From the NCBI GenBank assembly GCA_027575765.1, contig JANBPT010000877.1:1-20243 (forward strand): DNA of 20,243 nt, in the 5' to 3' direction. The DNA comes from Tieghemiomyces parasiticus (Eukaryota > Kickxellomycota > Dimargaritomycetes > Dimargaritales > Dimargaritaceae). The position numbers and the translations under genes were made by a program. The notes beneath the pieces were generated by a model. It had not been told where the DNA came from. It ran no database searches and worked only from the letters and a program-made list of their open reading frames with translations. Each line of letters begins with the position of its first letter. Within the stretch, counting starts at the first letter, position 1. Shown one piece after another: positions 19,228 through 20,243 of the stretch.

Positions 19228-20243
19228 GCTTCTCCGCTACCGACCTATCTTTCTTCCCCTGCACTTCGTACCGGACCTAGAAGTGTTGCTGCAGGGACTT
19301 GTCAAGCACGATACTACGCCAGCGGCGTGGTGGGGCTCCATGACAGCTGACGGTATGTCGATCGGACGCTGATTGCTGCTTCGTCCGCTGTCTTCAGTAC
19401 TCTGGGCATGTCGACTCCGCCTCCTCTTCTTGTCTGGCAAGTGACAATGATGAGGAGGTGGAGGGTGGGTGATATACCTTGATTGTGGAGTGTACGGTTC
19501 GCCTATATTAGGCCATATTCGGCTCCGCTCCCCATTGACATTTACGAACGCCCCTGGCCCTACCGAACGCACCATTCGACTTTGGGCCTCTGTACAGTCG
19601 ATACGCCCACTTCTTCGCCTTCGCCGAGACATGGACGCAAACTTGGTGACTCAAGGAAATTCTCAGTGCGGTTGGACGGGCTACAGCTGCCACCACTCCT
19701 GTCAGTAACTTTCCCATTTGGTCGTTGGTATGCTGTACTAAGGGTTGGTGTTCTAGTAGTGCTCAAAGAACCTGAGCCCATCCTCCCCCTTCCATACACT
19801 GCTACTCTCTCCCCCACCTCCATACAGCCACGCAGCCTGCTCTGTTTCTAGCAGACTTGTGCCTCCACTGACTTTGCCACGACACTGGGCTGGTCTCAGG
19901 CACCATGGCGCGCGAGCGTTATGCCTTACAGCCCACCTTACAATGACCCAGCTCCTCGCCCAGAGCCTCCACGTGCTGGCTGCGACCTACCGTGTCTTTT
20001 CAGTTGCTACGACTGTGAAGCTCCGCCGACTTTTCTCTTCACTCTATAGGGACATTGACAACCACGTATGCGTGCTTTTCTACATTCCCTTGGCCAGCTT
20101 CCATCTCTTCCTCCATTCCTTTTTTTCGTACGACCCACGGTTGCACACCTGCGACCGTGTACCTTGACCGACCGACGGACCCGCCCGAACCCTTTTGTCG
20201 ACGCCGTTCAGTGCGGCCGCCACCGGTATTGGTCTGATAAAAG

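Larger units (their letters stand above)
8342..20243. other. About 12 kb without recognisable genes or transposons
   Basis: CpG is near its expected frequency here, unlike the repeat blocks to the left. Open frames are all short. The longest are a minus-strand frame 17991-18539 (182 codons, GTG start, no third-position bias, no domain), 19237-19632 minus, 14038-14427 plus and 15822-16202 plus. Their translations look like random sequence rich in R, S, P, L and G. No tRNA, rRNA, snRNA, LTR pair or tandem array was seen. I also looked for GTAAGT/GTATGT donors linked to coherent exons and found none convincing. Distinct features are long G:C homopolymers, pyrimidine-rich stretches (for example 10980-11060, 14150-14420, 18620-18830, 19780-20160) and a palindrome at 16298. 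Genes made of very small exons or non-coding RNAs cannot be excluded. Confidence 0.55.

Noticed and set aside
19921..20049. Short frame of 42 codons starting MPYSPPYNDPAP with several Cys
   Set aside because: It is Pro/Cys-rich and mildly gene-like, but short, with no splice signals linking it to further exons and an upstream out-of-frame ATG in good context. Support is too weak to call.

Overview
The window looks like nuclear DNA of a filamentous ascomycete. The best guess is a Pezizomycete with a repeat-rich, CpG-methylated genome, such as a truffle or a relative; this assignment is inference. The evidence is: a dispersed single 5S rRNA gene of fungal type; a eukaryotic tRNA-Ala(CGC) gene with internal A and B boxes and a T-run terminator; two small protein genes whose reading frames only make sense with short introns (GTAAGT donors); and repeat blocks of more than 1 kb that contain no CpG at all. 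Nothing bacterial, plasmid-like, phage-like or CRISPR-like was seen.

Layout. Positions 1-7180 alternate between CpG-depleted repeat DNA (about 1-1473, 2020-3324, 4100-5010, 5400-7180) and short CpG-retaining islands. The islands hold the recognisable genes: a small two-exon gene with a TATA box and an overlapping uORF (1716-2145), a 5S rRNA gene (3899-4015), and a head-to-head pair made of a tRNA-like sequence (5080-5150, minus) and tRNA-Ala (5157-5229, plus). Two related LTR-like repeats in opposite orientation (about 190-733 and 3321-3805) flank the first gene. Where they align, the left copy has TG/CA at sites where the right copy keeps CG.

Positions 7180-8340 are CpG-normal. They hold a minus-strand gene for a small single-pass membrane protein (89 residues in the proposed model). 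It ends in a KKXX-type ER retrieval signal, and its membrane segment resembles the C-terminal domain of the fungal VOA1/BIG1 (Ac45-like) V-ATPase assembly proteins.

Positions 8340-20243 (about 12 kb) have near-normal CpG, mixed composition and no credible coding sequence on either strand. They stand out only for unusually long G:C homopolymers, polypyrimidine/polypurine stretches and one 18-bp perfect palindrome. I could not recognise a gene system there. The region is either a genuine gene- and transposon-poor desert or non-natural/misassembled sequence, and I cannot decide between these by reading alone.

No functional link between the genes is evident. The organising theme is genes and Pol III genes surviving as CpG-retaining islands among silenced, deaminated repeats.
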